A stretch of DNA of 64,000 bases. Origin: Sclerodactyla briareus (Eukaryota; Echinodermata; Holothuroidea; Dendrochirotida; Sclerodactylidae). Of the stretch, positions 22,830 through 35,668 are shown in pieces. Each line of letters starts with the position of its first letter. Positions within the stretch are counted from its first letter, which is position 1. Position numbers and translations under genes: made by a program. The stretch spans positions 112,001-176,000 of the forward strand of contig JAODTK010005287.1 of the NCBI GenBank assembly GCA_026419785.1, in the 5' to 3' direction. The notes under the pieces were generated by a model. It was not told the origin of the DNA. It did not search any database and worked only from the letters and a program-made list of their open reading frames with translations.

Positions 22830-25300
22830 ACAAAACTGATCCATTGTTTATCGGGCCTAGAATTCACTTAACCTCTCCTATAGTTAGGCAGCTTCCTGTC
22901 TGCTGCTTGAAAGGTTTTAATGTAGAATTTATCGAACTAACACCAAGGTCTTTTTGCTGAATTTACCACATTGTTCATTGACCATTTAAGCTAAGACGCG
23001 TTGGCGTTATGATGTCCGACATGCATCACTTTCGCATTTCATTCATGTTAGTGTTAATGCAAAAAGTGATTGGTTAGGTACTAGTGGGTAGGTGAACAAA
23101 ATTATACCCATAAACAGTGAAGCTCAAAGAGAGCCCGATCCTTAGATAAGACATCGGCATGGGGGAAACTGCCAACATTTGAAACCACACACTCGGGCAA
23201 TCACAGTGGGCTGAGCTCAATCTTCATTGAATCAAAAGGAATTTTTATGACTGGACCAACATCCACCAATTTTTCATTCAATGCTGGAAAAGTTGTCATG
23301 AGTCGGGAAAATGGACCCTCCGGTGACGCAAATGTAGGTAACATCCCCATGTTTTTCAAAATTTGAAGATTTTTGAATTATAAAATTGGTGGGGTCCCAT
23401 TCATTTGGTGACTAGCCTGTTGAAACAGGCGTTGAACTTTGTTCACTCGTATCAGCCTCATTCACTCATAGGTGCAGGTTGGTCTACACACACTCCTATG
23501 CGACTTCGTTCTGCTCGCTGTCGAGCTGTATCATGGCTGTGCTAATTGGGCGGTGCGACGTCAACATTGGGCAATCGGACAGTATTGTCTTTCACTAATT
23601 AGGAAACGGCTGTTCTGCTGGAAAATTACTCTATTGGTCTGAATTGTATTTAATTAGACCCCAACCAATCCAACCAAGTCTCAGGCATACTTAGATGATA
23701 TTCTTTTTATTTGCCCATTTGAAGATTCATAATTTTTCTGAAGGTCTTGCGGCGATAACCGAACAAGCCGCAATAACGCCTGCGTGTAGCCAAAACAGTG
23801 CTTCGCTCAATTTTAGGCTTCAAATGCTCATTCTTCCAATGAATTCTCATTTGTCCGTTGTTGTATGTTATTATTGATAAGTCTCTGTAAATATCATGAC
23901 CTATATTGGGCGATTTTCCGCTGAATCTATTCCATGGTTGCCTCCCATCCTATCAACGCCCGTGGTGCTTACTGATGACAGACATCTACGTCACCTGAAT
24001 CGTATGAGCAAATCCCAATTTTCGGGATTTGTCCAACACAGTCCTGCGAGATATGTTGGTGATTATCGACCGTGGTATATACCAAAGAGCTATAGCCCCC
24101 TCTATTTTAGGAAACGGATTCTCCATTCGTCGCTTTAGCAGGCTATTTGGTGACATGCTGATTGCAAATTATCGTATTTGAAGAAATTAAAGCCTAATAA
24201 AATATGACTGACTGAGTGACTATGATGACCCAATCACAGGGAACACAAAACATGGCTAGACATCACTATGGGGCGATGCTTCTGGCTCATATATATGTAT
24301 TTCAGTTCAGCGATGCTTGGGCTTTAATTTGTTCATCAATCTAGAGGTTAACTCTCGAAATCATTCAGTAAGCAGGTTAAGTTCCACAAATTACAGGCAA
24401 GCCAGGTTTGTTGATAGCACATGAATTTTGCCATTATCTGCTGTGCAGTTAGCAAAGAACTTAATAGGCAACACTTTGAATCTTTTTTTTTCTTCTAAAT
24501 GCTGTAATGTAACAAACCCTGGAATTGAACACATACTCAGTACTCTCAGTGCACACACATCATATCAACAGGCACCTTTCATCCATCGAGGTATTATGAC
24601 GGTACAGTTCATCTTTTCTATTCCTGAGATTTTATGCTCAACGAAAGTAGCCCAAACACTTTCAGTGCCACCCACAGATCAGGGGCACTGGGTGCAAACG
24701 GACCTGCTGAAGTACTCCTTTGTCTTTGCTTGGGAATGACACAGGCAAAAACCTTACAATCCTCACTCGAAGTGGGACAGGCCACCCTGTAACCTTTCAA
24801 AAATTGTTCACTTCACCACACATTTATTGAGGGAGGGTACGAGGGTCGCTGAGCACAACTTGCAGGATTAGTTGCTGTGACATAGCTCTCCTCTGCCCTA
24901 ACATGACTTCATTCTTTTTGGCAACTGAATTAATAAGCGACCATACAGTAGTGCATTTTCCCTAGCCTATTATATTCAGCAGGTGAATGGGTATAACTAG
25001 CTGATGGCAACACTATTAACTGCATTTAATCACCCCTAGAGGTAGGCTCAGCCTGGTTGAGAAACTAAATGGGAGATCGGGTCGAACCTTTCAGGCCTTA
25101 ATTTGGGGTTTTGGAAGAACCTGTGGGAGAAGTCTACCCCTGTGTTCACACGTGGTAAAGATGGTCATCCCGCTTCATTAAATCGCCATGTAAACACAAT
25201 GCCTGATCAAAATCACCACCACAACCCCACTACAGCAATCCTCTCCCATAGACTAATGTTTTTCTAATTGAAAAGAATGGTTGAAATTTCGAATAGGAAA
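22830..25300. other. Unannotated sequence
   Basis: No convincing exons. A small perfect hairpin (GCCTGTTGAAACAGGC) lies near 23,416. An 80-codon frame at 23,896-24,138 (+) is followed by AATAAA near 24,195 and a short GACT repeat, but the protein shows nothing recognisable. Confidence 0.4.
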
Positions 25301-25375
25301 AAAAAGAATGTTTGCAGGGTTGTTGCAAATATGACATATTTATCATTGCATGATGGGATGCTTTTCGATCTTGCC
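25301..25375 (+). repeat. Interspersed repeat family R1, copy 2
   Basis: AGAATGTTTGCAGGGTTG...TGCAAATATGACAT and GCATGATGGGATGCTTTT match the copies at 15.07 and 28.7 kb. Confidence 0.6.
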
Positions 25376-25895
25376 ACTGGACTCCATAATGTCTATGAAC
25401 TGTCCGGGTTTGGGACTGACACATTCAGTTTTCCTCCATCTAATATTCCCTCTTTATCATCCATTCCTGGCAGTTGCCCCTTCTGGTTTTTCAAAATTTT
25501 CTTCTGTAGGTAACAAGCTTTAAGCAGTTTTGTATCTTACTGAGTCTCCCCATGTGACTATTTTGTGTTTGAAGCGCTGTTCCTGTGGAGGTAACCAATT
25601 GATTGGATGGTAAAACCAAATGTTGAGCAAACACGCAACATGCACGGTTATAGCCCGGCTAAAAGGCACCTTCAACAACATGTTTTCTGATTCTAATTGT
25701 TCTTATTGCTCTTAACGCTTGGATTGCTTTGTGTTCCGTCTGTATCTTATTAGCTTCACTAGATTGATATTGATTCACAGTTATTTCCCACAGTTCATGA
25801 ACATCGACTCGTAATTTCGGCTGTATTTGGTAGCTTTCGTGTAATTTTGCTAACGATACTTCAGCCTAAATTTGATTCTAACTGCATGATGACAG

Positions 25896-26043
25896 GTGCG
25901 TCACCACGATCATGCACCCGTAATCAAATTCGTGAACTGAAATTTGTGTTGATCAAGGGTGACCTAAGAAATGGTCAGTGGTCTGATGATGCATGCTTCA
26001 TCACATGTGAACACGGGCTTTGTTTTGGCCTGGCAAGTGCAGG
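25896..26043 (+). CDS. Candidate internal exon, unknown Cys-containing protein
   Basis: A 148-nt open exon sits between a good acceptor (branch-like TTCTAAC, then GATGACAG) and a GTAAGC donor. The frame reads GASPRSCTRNQIRELKFVL, then a GDLRNGQWSDDACF segment and a CEHGLCFGLASAG end. The reading frame enters with two bases and leaves with two, so it is not a multiple of three. The balanced codon make-up and Cys spacing suggest real coding. No family is recognised. Neighbouring exons were not found, since the flanks are repeats (25.30 and 26.33 kb). Confidence 0.4.
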
Positions 26044-26324
26044 GTAAGCTGACTTACTGTTCATAAAATTGGGGTAATATGGAACTATATATACATCAAA
26101 ATGCTCATCTAGATTATTATTTACAATAATACAATGCTTTTTATCAGCTCTTTGAGGTAAATGACTGATTCATTTTTGAAGGACAACTGCAGGATAAATT
26201 TTAAAGAGGCTATATATTAGCTGGAGGGGGGAAACTGAATTGCAGCCCACGTTCGTGCACTTTCCGTTAGGAGTGACAGAGAAAAACAGTTCTTTTCAAG
26301 TTTGTGCATGTGCATTGACCATAT

Positions 26325-26400
26325 CGAAAGCTCCCAGCATGCAATAATGGATGTTATACTTGCACAACCCTGCAAACATTCTTTGTTTTCTATTGAACTT
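26325..26400 (-). repeat. Interspersed repeat family R1, inverted copy
   Basis: The minus strand reads AAGAATGTTTGCAGGGTTGT...GCAAGTATAACATCCATTATTGCATG, matching the 25.3-kb copy. Confidence 0.55.
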
Positions 26401-26540
26401 CACACATATTGTTCACTGCGCAAGATTCAGTTATGGAGAGGATTGCTTTAGTAGGTTGGTACATGTATGTCTCAGTTCACTTTTGTGATAGGAAGACAAC
26501 AAACTTTTGCACTAAAGTTTGACTTATTCAACAAAATCAT

Positions 26541-27842
26541 GGTTGGTGAATTTTTTTTTTAATAAAAAAATCGGATTTATGTATTTAAATCGGATTTATT
26601 GACTTCAATCCATTTTTTTAAATGTTGTTTTAATCCACATTTCCCCTTGGTCTCAAATGTGCCTAAATCTTTGTGAAAACACCCATACCCACTGCATAGG
26701 GTCTGCCCCAGTATCCTGCCACTTCTAATCTGCTATCATGAAGGCTCCTGATGCTTGTACTTCTTTGAAAATTCAGCACATACACCCCGTTGAATTATAA
26801 GACAATGCACACATTAGGACCATACAGTGTCAGTGTATACCCCTACAATGCAGGCCTACATGGGCAATTGGTGGTCTTGGTTTGGTATCACCTGGATAGA
26901 CCCACTGGGTCCTAATTTGAACTTAGAATTTAGAATCTTCTGAATTCCAGACCAGTTGTGTGATATCGATTGTCACTAAATTGGTCACCATTCAACAACA
27001 AGATATACATCATCGATGAAAATTATGGGAGCAGGATTAGCAACTCATAATACCCATGCTACCCCTCAATTAGGCTGCTGAGGTTTTATTGCTTGACTGG
27101 TAATTCTTTCATTTTCCCTGATAGTTCTTGAAAGTTAATCTGGAATTGGTTGCATTGGCTTCATGCCCCAAAAAAAAAAAAAAAAAATGGAGTAGTGCAA
27201 CAATTTGAAACACAAATGTAACATTAATTTTGTAGTCACCAACCTTACCTATGTTGTTGACTATAATGTAGGTAAACAGGCCCAGTGGCCACAAACCGTT
27301 GTGAATCACTGTTTTGGAATCATAGATTTCATCAGCTCATATATTTCAGAATTTTGCGTGGTGGAATAATATGCAAACTTTTTAAATGAAGAGAATACTG
27401 TTATCATTCAATTTGGCCTATTTTAGTATATAATGGCTATACTGCCCCTGTTTCCATCATAACAAAACTATACTATGAAGGACCATGGCATAAAGTTAGA
27501 GAGAGCATCGAACTCCCTTCATCAGAAGCAATTGAAATTCAGCCAACGCTACGATAAAATATGTGATTTGCGAGCGTGTAACCTAATTCTTGTGAGGGGG
27601 GGATGCTGTTGAGTTTATTAATGTAAGGGGTTGGAATACCTCACATGTGTTAAAAACATTCTGCAGTGTATATTTTTGGATTTTTTATCGTTCATCATTC
27701 CACTCATTATTTTCCTTCAACCAGCTTTTCCCTGACAATAGAGGGTAGTCTTTTATTTGAACAGTGATTTTTTTTAAATCCTTGTTTCAATCGCGATTGA
27801 ATCATGATTTTTTAAATCACAACGTGGATTTAATCACCAACC
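26541..27842. mobile_element. Candidate 1.3-kb inverted-repeat element
   Basis: It opens GGTTGGTGAATTTTTTTTTTA and closes with GGATTTAATCACCAACC, i.e. inverted GGTTGGTGA ends. Both ends continue into AAATC/GATTT-rich text (ATCGGATTTAT; CGCGATTGAATCATGATTTTTT). No transposase frame is seen. A simpler explanation is two independent small elements in opposite orientation. Confidence 0.45.
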
Positions 27843-28694
27843 CTGAACAAATGAAACAACGAAATATACAAACATAATTTCCTGTGGTTTTGTCGTGTGT
27901 GATTGATTCCATGCGTTATTGTTCATTGGGATTGTCCCAATTGAAGAAGGCCGATAACTCCATCTAGAACATCTATTGAAATGGGTTTTGGACCTATATA
28001 TCAATTTTCCATTTTCCATATATATGTTGTATTCAACCCGCAGATTGTCCTTCAAAGGTCAGGGTCCTGTGAAACCACCATAGGCCTATCAGCTTTTATA
28101 CCTGTTTCAGGCTGTTTGGCATTGTTTGGCTATATTTTCCATTTGGATAGTGCAGTGCACTTTAAATTACCAGACCTTTCAAACAATACTAAGTCCCCCC
28201 CCACAGAACAAACAAATTCAAAATCAAACAGTTGTAAAATATTCGAAAATCCCTACAGTGGAGAGTGTTAATGTATCGCTTCAATAAACTGTCAGATTGT
28301 TTTCAGAGCTGCTTTTTGGTGCCATTATGGCATTGTGGAGTAGTTTTTATTGAACTCAGCGTTTGACTGAATGTACGTTTGCTTCTGTACAGGTCATACC
28401 ACACACAGGACAAAGGCTGACTATGAATGACAACTGCAGGCATGGATACAATAGAGGTCAATTTAATTCGTGGGGAATGAGAAAACTTATCTATAGGTCG
28501 AATGCCATTTCAATCAAATACAATGTTCCTATGGCGGATTTTTTGGCCTTCAAAGTTGGGTCATCGTGCCAGATGAAATTAGGAAAATCCCTATTGTGCA
28601 ATAACGCATGATGTCACAGTTGAAGAACACAAGGATCTATGTTTTAGTAATCAATTGTGCTAAATGACTCGGCGGTGAATAATGTGTACAGATT

Positions 28695-28775
28695 TAAATG
28701 GAAAACAAAGAATTTTGGGGTAGGGTTTGGCGCAAGTGAGACATCATTTATTAATGCATGAGGGATCTTACCATC
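28695..28775 (+). repeat. Interspersed repeat family R1, copy 3
   Basis: GGGTTTGGCGCAAGTGAGACATCATTTATTAATGCATGAGGGATCT-like text matches the other copies. A short AATCA repeat lies at 28,925-28,954. Confidence 0.55.
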
Positions 28776-29071
28776 TTTCACATACAAACACGGTCCACGA
28801 ACCTCAATGGAAAGCCTGTGTAAGGTCGGGTTTGAACTGACTATCAATGCATTTAGTTCTTCCACCTGTTATAACATCACCCACTTTATCATTTACCTGC
28901 AGTATTCCTTTTACCACTCATCCCCAATCAAATCAAATCAATCAAATCAAATCATGCACCATTTTCCACAACTGTGGGTTCAGATGGGCCCTCCACCCGC
29001 GCATATCTAGGGTCATTAATAGAAATTATATTCCTTATTCGAAATAATAATGACACTGAATAAAATCTATA

Positions 29072-29455
29072 GTGTTCAAACGATTATGGTATAATCGCTA
29101 TTATACCGGATTTCCGATCTGGCTGATTCCGATACCGATCCTGATTACCTGGTGCTTACAATTTCCTCACACTTGTCTTCAATTTATTTTCTTTACAATA
29201 GGCAAACACTGATTGAAACCTATTTTTTGCATCATTCTTGTGTTTTGTATTCCTCAATTATTATGTTTATGTTTGTGATTCGTCAGTACATATTTATGGA
29301 TAATGTAGGACACAGTGTCTATAATTGTGAACTTTTCGAATAGTGAAGAATCTGTAGCAGAATCTGTATTTTTTTATAACTTTGGCCGTTCCGATTAGCC
29401 GATGTGCAATAATCTGCCCAATTCCGATTCTGATACCGATTAACGTTCGAACGCA
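29072..29455. mobile_element. Short inverted-repeat element with CCGAT-rich interior
   Basis: The ends GTTCAAACGATTATGGTAT and, inverted, GTTCGAACGTTAATCGGTAT frame about 380 bp. CCGATACCGAT / GATTCCGAT motifs lie next to both ends. Non-coding. Confidence 0.5.
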
Positions 29456-29553
29456 GAAACTTCATGCCCAGTTGTGCCTATTGGGAGTAACCACAGAGTG
29501 AAGATTAAGAGACATGAAGAGACACACACTCTGTGTGTTCTCAAATCACTTAC

Positions 29554-29751
29554 ATTAGCACTGCCCGAGGGAGATGGGAGGTTACCATGAGGGCCATTCC
29601 CCATAGCATTTGCTATTATCGTTTTCAGCTCCCAAAATTCATCCCTCTTCTTTCCCTTCTCTTCCTCCCCCATTTATCCTCTTCCATCTCTTTCTTTTTG
29701 TCAGCTGCTTCAGCACCTTCCCAATAGTCAGGCTATCCCTTCTGGTAGTGC
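29554..29751 (-). CDS. Candidate exon, charged protein of unknown function
   Basis: The acceptor (GATTTCCCCTGTCAG) and GTAAGT donor enclose 198 nt. The minus frame starts TTRRDSLTIGKVLKQLTK. After one apparent 1-nt slip it continues KKEMEEDKW, GEEEKGKKRDEFWELKTII and ANAMGNGPHG. The alternating Lys/Glu stretch could form a helix or coiled coil. No family recognised. The reading depends on the frameshift being a sequencing error. Confidence 0.4.
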
Positions 29752-29759
29752 CTGACAGG

Positions 29760-31869
29760 GGAAATCTCCCTCCCAACTGACACCCCCCCCCCCCACTACA
29801 ATATACCATGCTATATGTGTGTAGCTATGAACTCAACTTTGGCAGCCCGTGTACATAATATGATTTTATTATATGATATTTTGCAATTGCTAACTGTTGT
29901 CCTAGTTTTATCAGCAATATCATGCTCATATATCACGTGTCAGACCAGGAAAATCCCACTCAAGTGTCAGACCAGGAAAACCCCCCCCTTCAGTGCCAAT
30001 TTCCTGCCCTGTCTCTATTGGATAGATTCATATTCATTCAGGTTAAGGTGTGAAACCCTCAGCTAAATTTCACTTTATAACTGAAAAATTTGGAAATTCC
30101 TCGTATCATATCCCTCAGCCAAACAATGTCAGGTGCTCCCTATTCCTTGTTTAATGATCTGACTAATATTTCTCACACGACATCCATAACATATTTTCAC
30201 ATGAATGGTCAATCATGGAGCAAATATAACCATAGTTACCCATTCTACTCTACTCATTTAAGAGACAATCCTTCCCCCCCCCCCTCCTCCTCCTTCCTCC
30301 CTAATTTGATTTAGAGCTTTTAAATTATTTGAGCCTATATACACCACAAATTCATTTGCCCCAATAACAACACCTACAGGAATCCCCCAGGAGCTAATTC
30401 TTACATTAACTGTACTTCCCCTCTTTGGCTAGTACAAATCAGCTCTTGTGACGCTCCAGAAACTAAGAATTATTCACACATTCAATCCGAGGAACATTTG
30501 AGTGCATCCCCCCCCCTGAAGCAGCAATATCATTCCATTTGAGTGGCTCCCGACTTTAACAAAGGACATTTCAATAGCTTTATCTGAGGATGACACTGGG
30601 AGGGTTGAATGATTTCCGCATGATCCACATGAGGTAATTATATAGGTCGTAAACCGCGACGGTGCGTGTTTTTCACGGCGCAAATATCGTCCGGGTAGAA
30701 TAATATTTGCATTTCGTGCATTTTGAGCAATTTCACACAAAATTATTCTTTACAGGTAACATTTTCGCCTCCTAATGGTGTTTTTTTAAACCTTTGGGAT
30801 CTGGACGGTATTGGAGGGTTATGTCGGTTAAGTTCTTCATAATTCCAACAGATTTAGGCTTTAACCATCAGAATTAAGGGGTTTTAACAATTAAGATATG
30901 CCATCAACAAAGTATTCTCTTTTTTATCTATTTCAAATTTGTCTCTCTATGAACATTCCCATACCATTTATTAGTTCTTTGATCATTCTACCAAATAGCA
31001 CTATTTTTATTCTGCCAGAGAAATTAATATCAATTTATTTTGTCCAACAAAAATACCTGTTAAGACATTAATGGGACCTAGAGGAAACAGTTTATCAAGC
31101 TAAAGTGACGCAGGTAAAACTGAAAACAGTTAAAAAGACAGAAACGAGGAAAAGTATTAGGGCTACAATCATACTATCATAGCGCTTCGATTATAGAGAA
31201 TGTGATAAGCTTGAGCTTGGGTTTACGTTTACATTGGCCAATGTGGCGGACATCTTGATGAAGTTTGAGAGAACCATTCCATGTCTTTAATAACCAATAT
31301 TTGTCCAAAGTACGTCACCATGTTCGTATTGTGCTGTTCAGCTAAGAACAAAACAGAGCGTTTGTTTTCTTGGGCGTTTCAAAGGCAATCGAAGGATCAC
31401 AAGGTTAATAACACAAAATACAGGAGGTATACAAATTATTGACATACTGGTGAGTGAACAGACAAATCTTCAAAGCATGACTATATATTTCGGCAGTCCA
31501 TGTGATGAACTCCCCCAGGGGGACATGTTTTGGGGGCAACCATTGCTGATGTTGGTGCACTACTGGTGCGAGCCCGAAACAATTACATGACCGGGCATGG
31601 TAATGGCCTTCAGATTTTGAGACTGGATTTACGGTATAAAGGCACTATATAGAAACATTACAATTACAATTATATTTACTGCTGATTGGAAATTACGAAC
31701 CCATAGATTTTTTCGTATCATTTCAATACAACGTGCAACCATGGAAATGTTATTCCTGTACAGTATAGAATGGTGATTCTCCACAAAATTTGACCACTAA
31801 AAAATGCATCATCAAATATTAAATAACTTCACAAATTCCTATGTGAACATTCGATAATCATAATATAAT
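29760..31869. other. Unannotated sequence
   Basis: Contains C-runs (29,785-29,795; 30,274-30,285; 30,511-30,518) and one 22-bp direct duplication (TCAGACCAGGAAAA..C at 29,940 and 29,966). A minus frame at 30,474-30,740 is open for 88 codons, without a recognisable domain. The last 250 bp (GTGCGAGCCCGAAACAATTACATG; GGTATAAAGGCACTATATA) look like a retroelement 3' tail. Confidence 0.35.
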
Positions 31870-32415
31870 ATGAGGACTTGATAGAGCGCCTAATGCAAAA
31901 AGCCTTACGCGCTTACCAAAGCAGAAAGAAACAGAGCAGAAAAAAGGAAAGAATGAGCAGAGGACAAAACCGCAGGGAGAGAACATTACACAACAAAGAC
32001 CATAACAGGCGAGTCAGTCGACATAAAGTGCTGAGTGGAGGAAACATTTTATTTTAAGCTAGATTGGAGGTAGACACAGTCGGAACCAGACAGACAGAGT
32101 TCGGAAGGGCATTCCCACAAGGGAGGCGCAGCAGGAAGCAGAGAACTGGGGATGAGCAACACCGTGACTTTAAGCTGATGTTGGAAAAGACCTTAGAGAT
32201 TTGGAAAGGTCATGCAGCTGACAAGCTCTGAGATGAAATAGAAGCCAGGCAGTTGATTGGCTTTATATATGAGGAGAAGGATCTTAAAAGCACCATTTTT
32301 GCCTTATAGGCAGCCAGTGAAGCCTGTATAGCCATGGAGGGATATGCTCATGACGAGGAACACAGCGAATATACGGCAGCAATTTCTGCACTCACTGAAG
32401 CTTGTTATAATATAG
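31870..32415 (-). mobile_element. LINE ORF2 C-terminal fragment (second type)
   Basis: The minus strand from about 32,405 reads, with frameshifts, HEHIPPWLYRLHWLPIRQ then ILLLIYKANQLPGFYFISEL. This matches the 'HI-x-P-x-L-x-x-LHWLPI...FKILLLxYKA' block of many fish and invertebrate LINEs. The 31,880-31,915 part (AGAGCGCCTAATGC...TTACGCGCTTA) is a motif common in animal repeats. It is a different type from the 16.8-19.6 kb element. Confidence 0.7.
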
Positions 32416-33849
32416 TCATGAGAACAAGTACAAGGATTCACAAGCACCAGCCTAGATGGTGAAATCATGGATCAGCATGGTGGATCCCCTTCTGTTCGAG
32501 GTACTGGTGAATGTTCCCTGCCATTCTAATTGCATGCAGGGCTGCTTTACAAATGTTTTGCACCTGACTAGAACAATCTAAAGGAAGAGTCGCATAATCA
32601 TTATTCATAAAGGGCGAGCTTGAAGATACAGTTTCAAACACAAATTGCCGACTTTTGATGGTAGATGCCAGGAGAATTACTAAAATGTGACGAGAAGTAG
32701 ATAAACGTTAAACAGGTTGAGAACCCGAATTCTCTTGTTACTGGAGCCACTTCCATCGATATGCGCAGTCAATCTCCTTAGAAATTTGACCATTTCAAAC
32801 GTGCACACACGCACACGCACACAAATAGTGACTACTAGGTCTCTTCAAACAGGTCAGCAGCGAGACAAAAAAAAAGGCTCTAACATCGACGAGCCTTATA
32901 TGCTGATATGTGTCTCTCTCTGCCACTATTAATTTAATTCATGATATACACCCCCTGTCAGTTACCAAATGATTCCACTCTCACCCCCCTACAAATTTGA
33001 AAGCCATTAGAATTACAAACAATAAGAGAGGGTGACACAGCTGTCTTAAACCTATTTAGGACATGCCGACCATTGAGCTGAGAGTTGAGACAAGGCTGCA
33101 TGGGGGAGGGAAACAGTTTTTCCTGTCATGTGGCCATCACGACTTTTGAGATGAGTGGCGTTGACATCATTTTGATGAAGACCTAATCGCTGAGCTTCTT
33201 CTCTTCGCCTCGAATGGCCTTGAAACAGAGCACAGGCAACATCAAGTTGGCTCAGAGAAAACAGAAATATTCCACCCGTAAAAAGCACTTCCCAGACCCT
33301 GGAAATCAAACTTCCGGTCTTTCCACAAGGACTTGGAGGAAATGGGACCTTGTCCATAGCACAAGGGAAGGTGGGGTCTCGGCCTTCATGGTCTTCAAGG
33401 CCTAATCCGACACTTCACACGATCAGATGATCACAAAAAAAAACCTGCCATGGACCAGTCAGTATTAGTACTGACAATCAACCTGGGAGGGAATCCCTCC
33501 TAGGTATTTCGTTAGGAATCGTTATTCGGAGTGCTCAAGGTGGGTTTCCCCGTAGCATCATTCTTGAGCTGAGGTGGTAAGAACAAAAAATCAACCAGAA
33601 AGCCAAAAGGCTTAGTGATTCCTGAACTCTTTTCTGACAACCTATGGCCAGACAACAAGGACAAATGGAGGTTGTATCACCAAGCTCATATGAAAACATA
33701 TTCTTCTGACATATTTCAACATTTTTTCCCAACCAACCAATAGGGTTCCTATACTCTGATAGATAGCTACACACTAATTCAAAGGATTTCAGACTTTGGC
33801 CCATGGTGACCTCAACACAATAGAGGGTGCTGGTACTCATCATTACTTC
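32416..33849. other. Unannotated sequence
   Basis: A short CA-rich stretch lies at 32,802-32,823. The minus frame at 33,052-33,357 looks mildly coding-like and ends in a stop, but no splice pattern or family supports it. The sequence from about 33,700 begins to resemble the tandem array that follows. Confidence 0.35.
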
Positions 33850-34565
33850 TTACCTGACCCCAAAAAATTATGAGGGGTCATGTCTCCATCATGGGGAACA
33901 CACATACCAAGTATGAGCTTCGTCCATGTCAGGTGAAGGTCGAGTATCATGTTCACAAGAAAATATTGACTTTTACAAATTGTTCCTTTTCGATTAAAAT
34001 TCACCCCTACAAATAGCAATCGGGTTCTTGTAACTAACTCCCCATAAGAAAACTACATACCAATTTGAACCCGTCAGACCAACCATTCTGGATTTATCGT
34101 GTTCAACAAGGTTTTTCAGACTTTGTAACCTTCGGGGACCTCAGATGACCTGTGACCTGACCCCAAAACACTAGGCTTCATGTACTCATTATGGGAACAC
34201 ACGTACCAATAGCTCAATCCATCCCCGTGGGGTCAAGTTATCGTGTTCACAAGGCCAAAATTGGCCAAATTATTGACTTTTCACAAATTGTCAATTTTTG
34301 AGACCAAAATTCACCCCCGACCTTACATTAAACAATATGGTCTTGCACTCCCCCATAAGAAGCTACACACCAATTTCAGACCCAATCCGATCAACCATTC
34401 TGGACTACCGTGTTCACAAGGTTTTAATACTTGACCTCTGGTGACCTCAGATGACCTCTGGCTGCCCAAAACAAGAGGTTAACATTTACCTCATCATGGG
34501 GAACACACATACCAAGTATGACTTCACATTCAACAATCCATCCAGTGGGGTCAAGTTATCGTGTT
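33850..34565. repeat. Tandem array, about 300-bp monomers x2.3
   Basis: CATGGGGAACACACATACCA recurs at about 33,891, 34,190 and 34,492. CCTGACCCCAAAA recurs at 33,853 and 34,156. GTTATCGTGTTCACAAG and TTGACTTTTCACAAATTGT lie at matching offsets. Confidence 0.8.
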
Positions 34566-34777
34566 CACAAGCCACGCGTACATACACCATACATCACCCA
34601 CACACACACTGTCATGACTGCATATGTTCCTCAAGTATTTGTTGGTGAGTGGGATGTTCCACTTCTTCCAATCTGTCACAATTTGACTACACCACCCCCC
34701 CCTTCCAGCCCGCAACTGACATGGCCATTGAATGGCTTTAAGGTCTTTTATCTATTATGAATTGGGATTTGAATTAC

Positions 34778-35668
34778 CACTGGCCCCCGGTTGATCTGCC
34801 GCCGTGTCGTGTGGTTGGGTCGAAGTAGTGGTCCAACAGGCAAGAGCTCAAAGTCAATGACGGTTGCGGGGCCATCTAAAACTGTCACCATTCGTAGGTG
34901 GACTACTTTTGTACTGAATGATGAATTATGCAGAGATGATAATCGATCACCCCTGAACGATAAACAATGGTTATGTATATACTCATCAAGCAGAGCATTA
35001 CCTACCATGTTCTGAAACTTCTTCCGAACATCTTCGACTGAATCTGGATAACAAGCTAATAAAAGTCCAAGATAACAAAGTCGAAATTCGTAAGACAGCC
35101 TCTCTACATGGGACTCAGGTGCTCCACAAGTTGTTCACAACTACCGACACCACTGAACAGGGGGAATAAAGGGTCCCAAAGAATAGGAATATGCTCAATA
35201 CTACCTAATTCTGTCTCTCCTCTGACATGATTACATGGGTCAGAATTGACGATCAGTACGAACTTTTAACAACAAACCTCTGCATAGCCGAGTGTTTTTG
35301 TGCAAGCACCAAACAGTAAAACCCTCGAGTAAGGCCGGGAACTGTCAAGATTACCAGATTGAAGCTTCCGGGCAGTGCCCTAAAAAAATGCACCTGAGCT
35401 AGTGACGACAATCACAGGTGGCATTGAGGAGCACATTACAGTGGGCAATCCCCAGGAGTTGCACGATATTATTGGCACCCTAGAAAATATTTGGTTATCA
35501 TATGTTTGTCGCTTTGGACATATGCTGGAACTGAAACTGGAAAATTGAAATTGACTGTTTTCATTCGTGTAATTTTGAAGAACCATTGTGTTCTGGGGAA
35601 TTTTATCCTTACCTTGTAAAATTTGGATATTGCAGGACCGATGAGGAAATATAAGAATTGTACTTAAA
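34778..35668 (-). CDS. Candidate multi-exon gene, unknown protein
   Basis: Three minus-strand exons are proposed: 35,613-35,668, 35,394-35,479 and 35,002-35,152, with the last frame running on to 34,778. The first two introns have GTAAGG and GTGCAT donors and acceptors TGTAG, TTTTCTAG and CCCCCTGTTCAG. The reading phase stays consistent across both joins. The protein reads VLQYPNFTR, VPIISCNSWGLPTV, VVVNNLW, then (after one slip) ERLSYEFRLCYLGLLLA, CYPDSVEDVRKKFQNM, KVVHLRMVTVLDG and TVIDFELLPVGPLL. It is unbroken for over 110 codons at the end. A further possible upstream exon (GQHIDRWVIDDPYNSH) ends at a GTGAGT donor near 36,254. I do not recognise the family. The opposite strand is also partly open, so confidence is limited. 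Confidence 0.35.

Noticed and set aside
30474..30740. Minus-strand 88-codon frame as a terminal exon
   Set aside because: One acceptor-like site is present, but a G-run of uncertain length interrupts it and no homology is seen.
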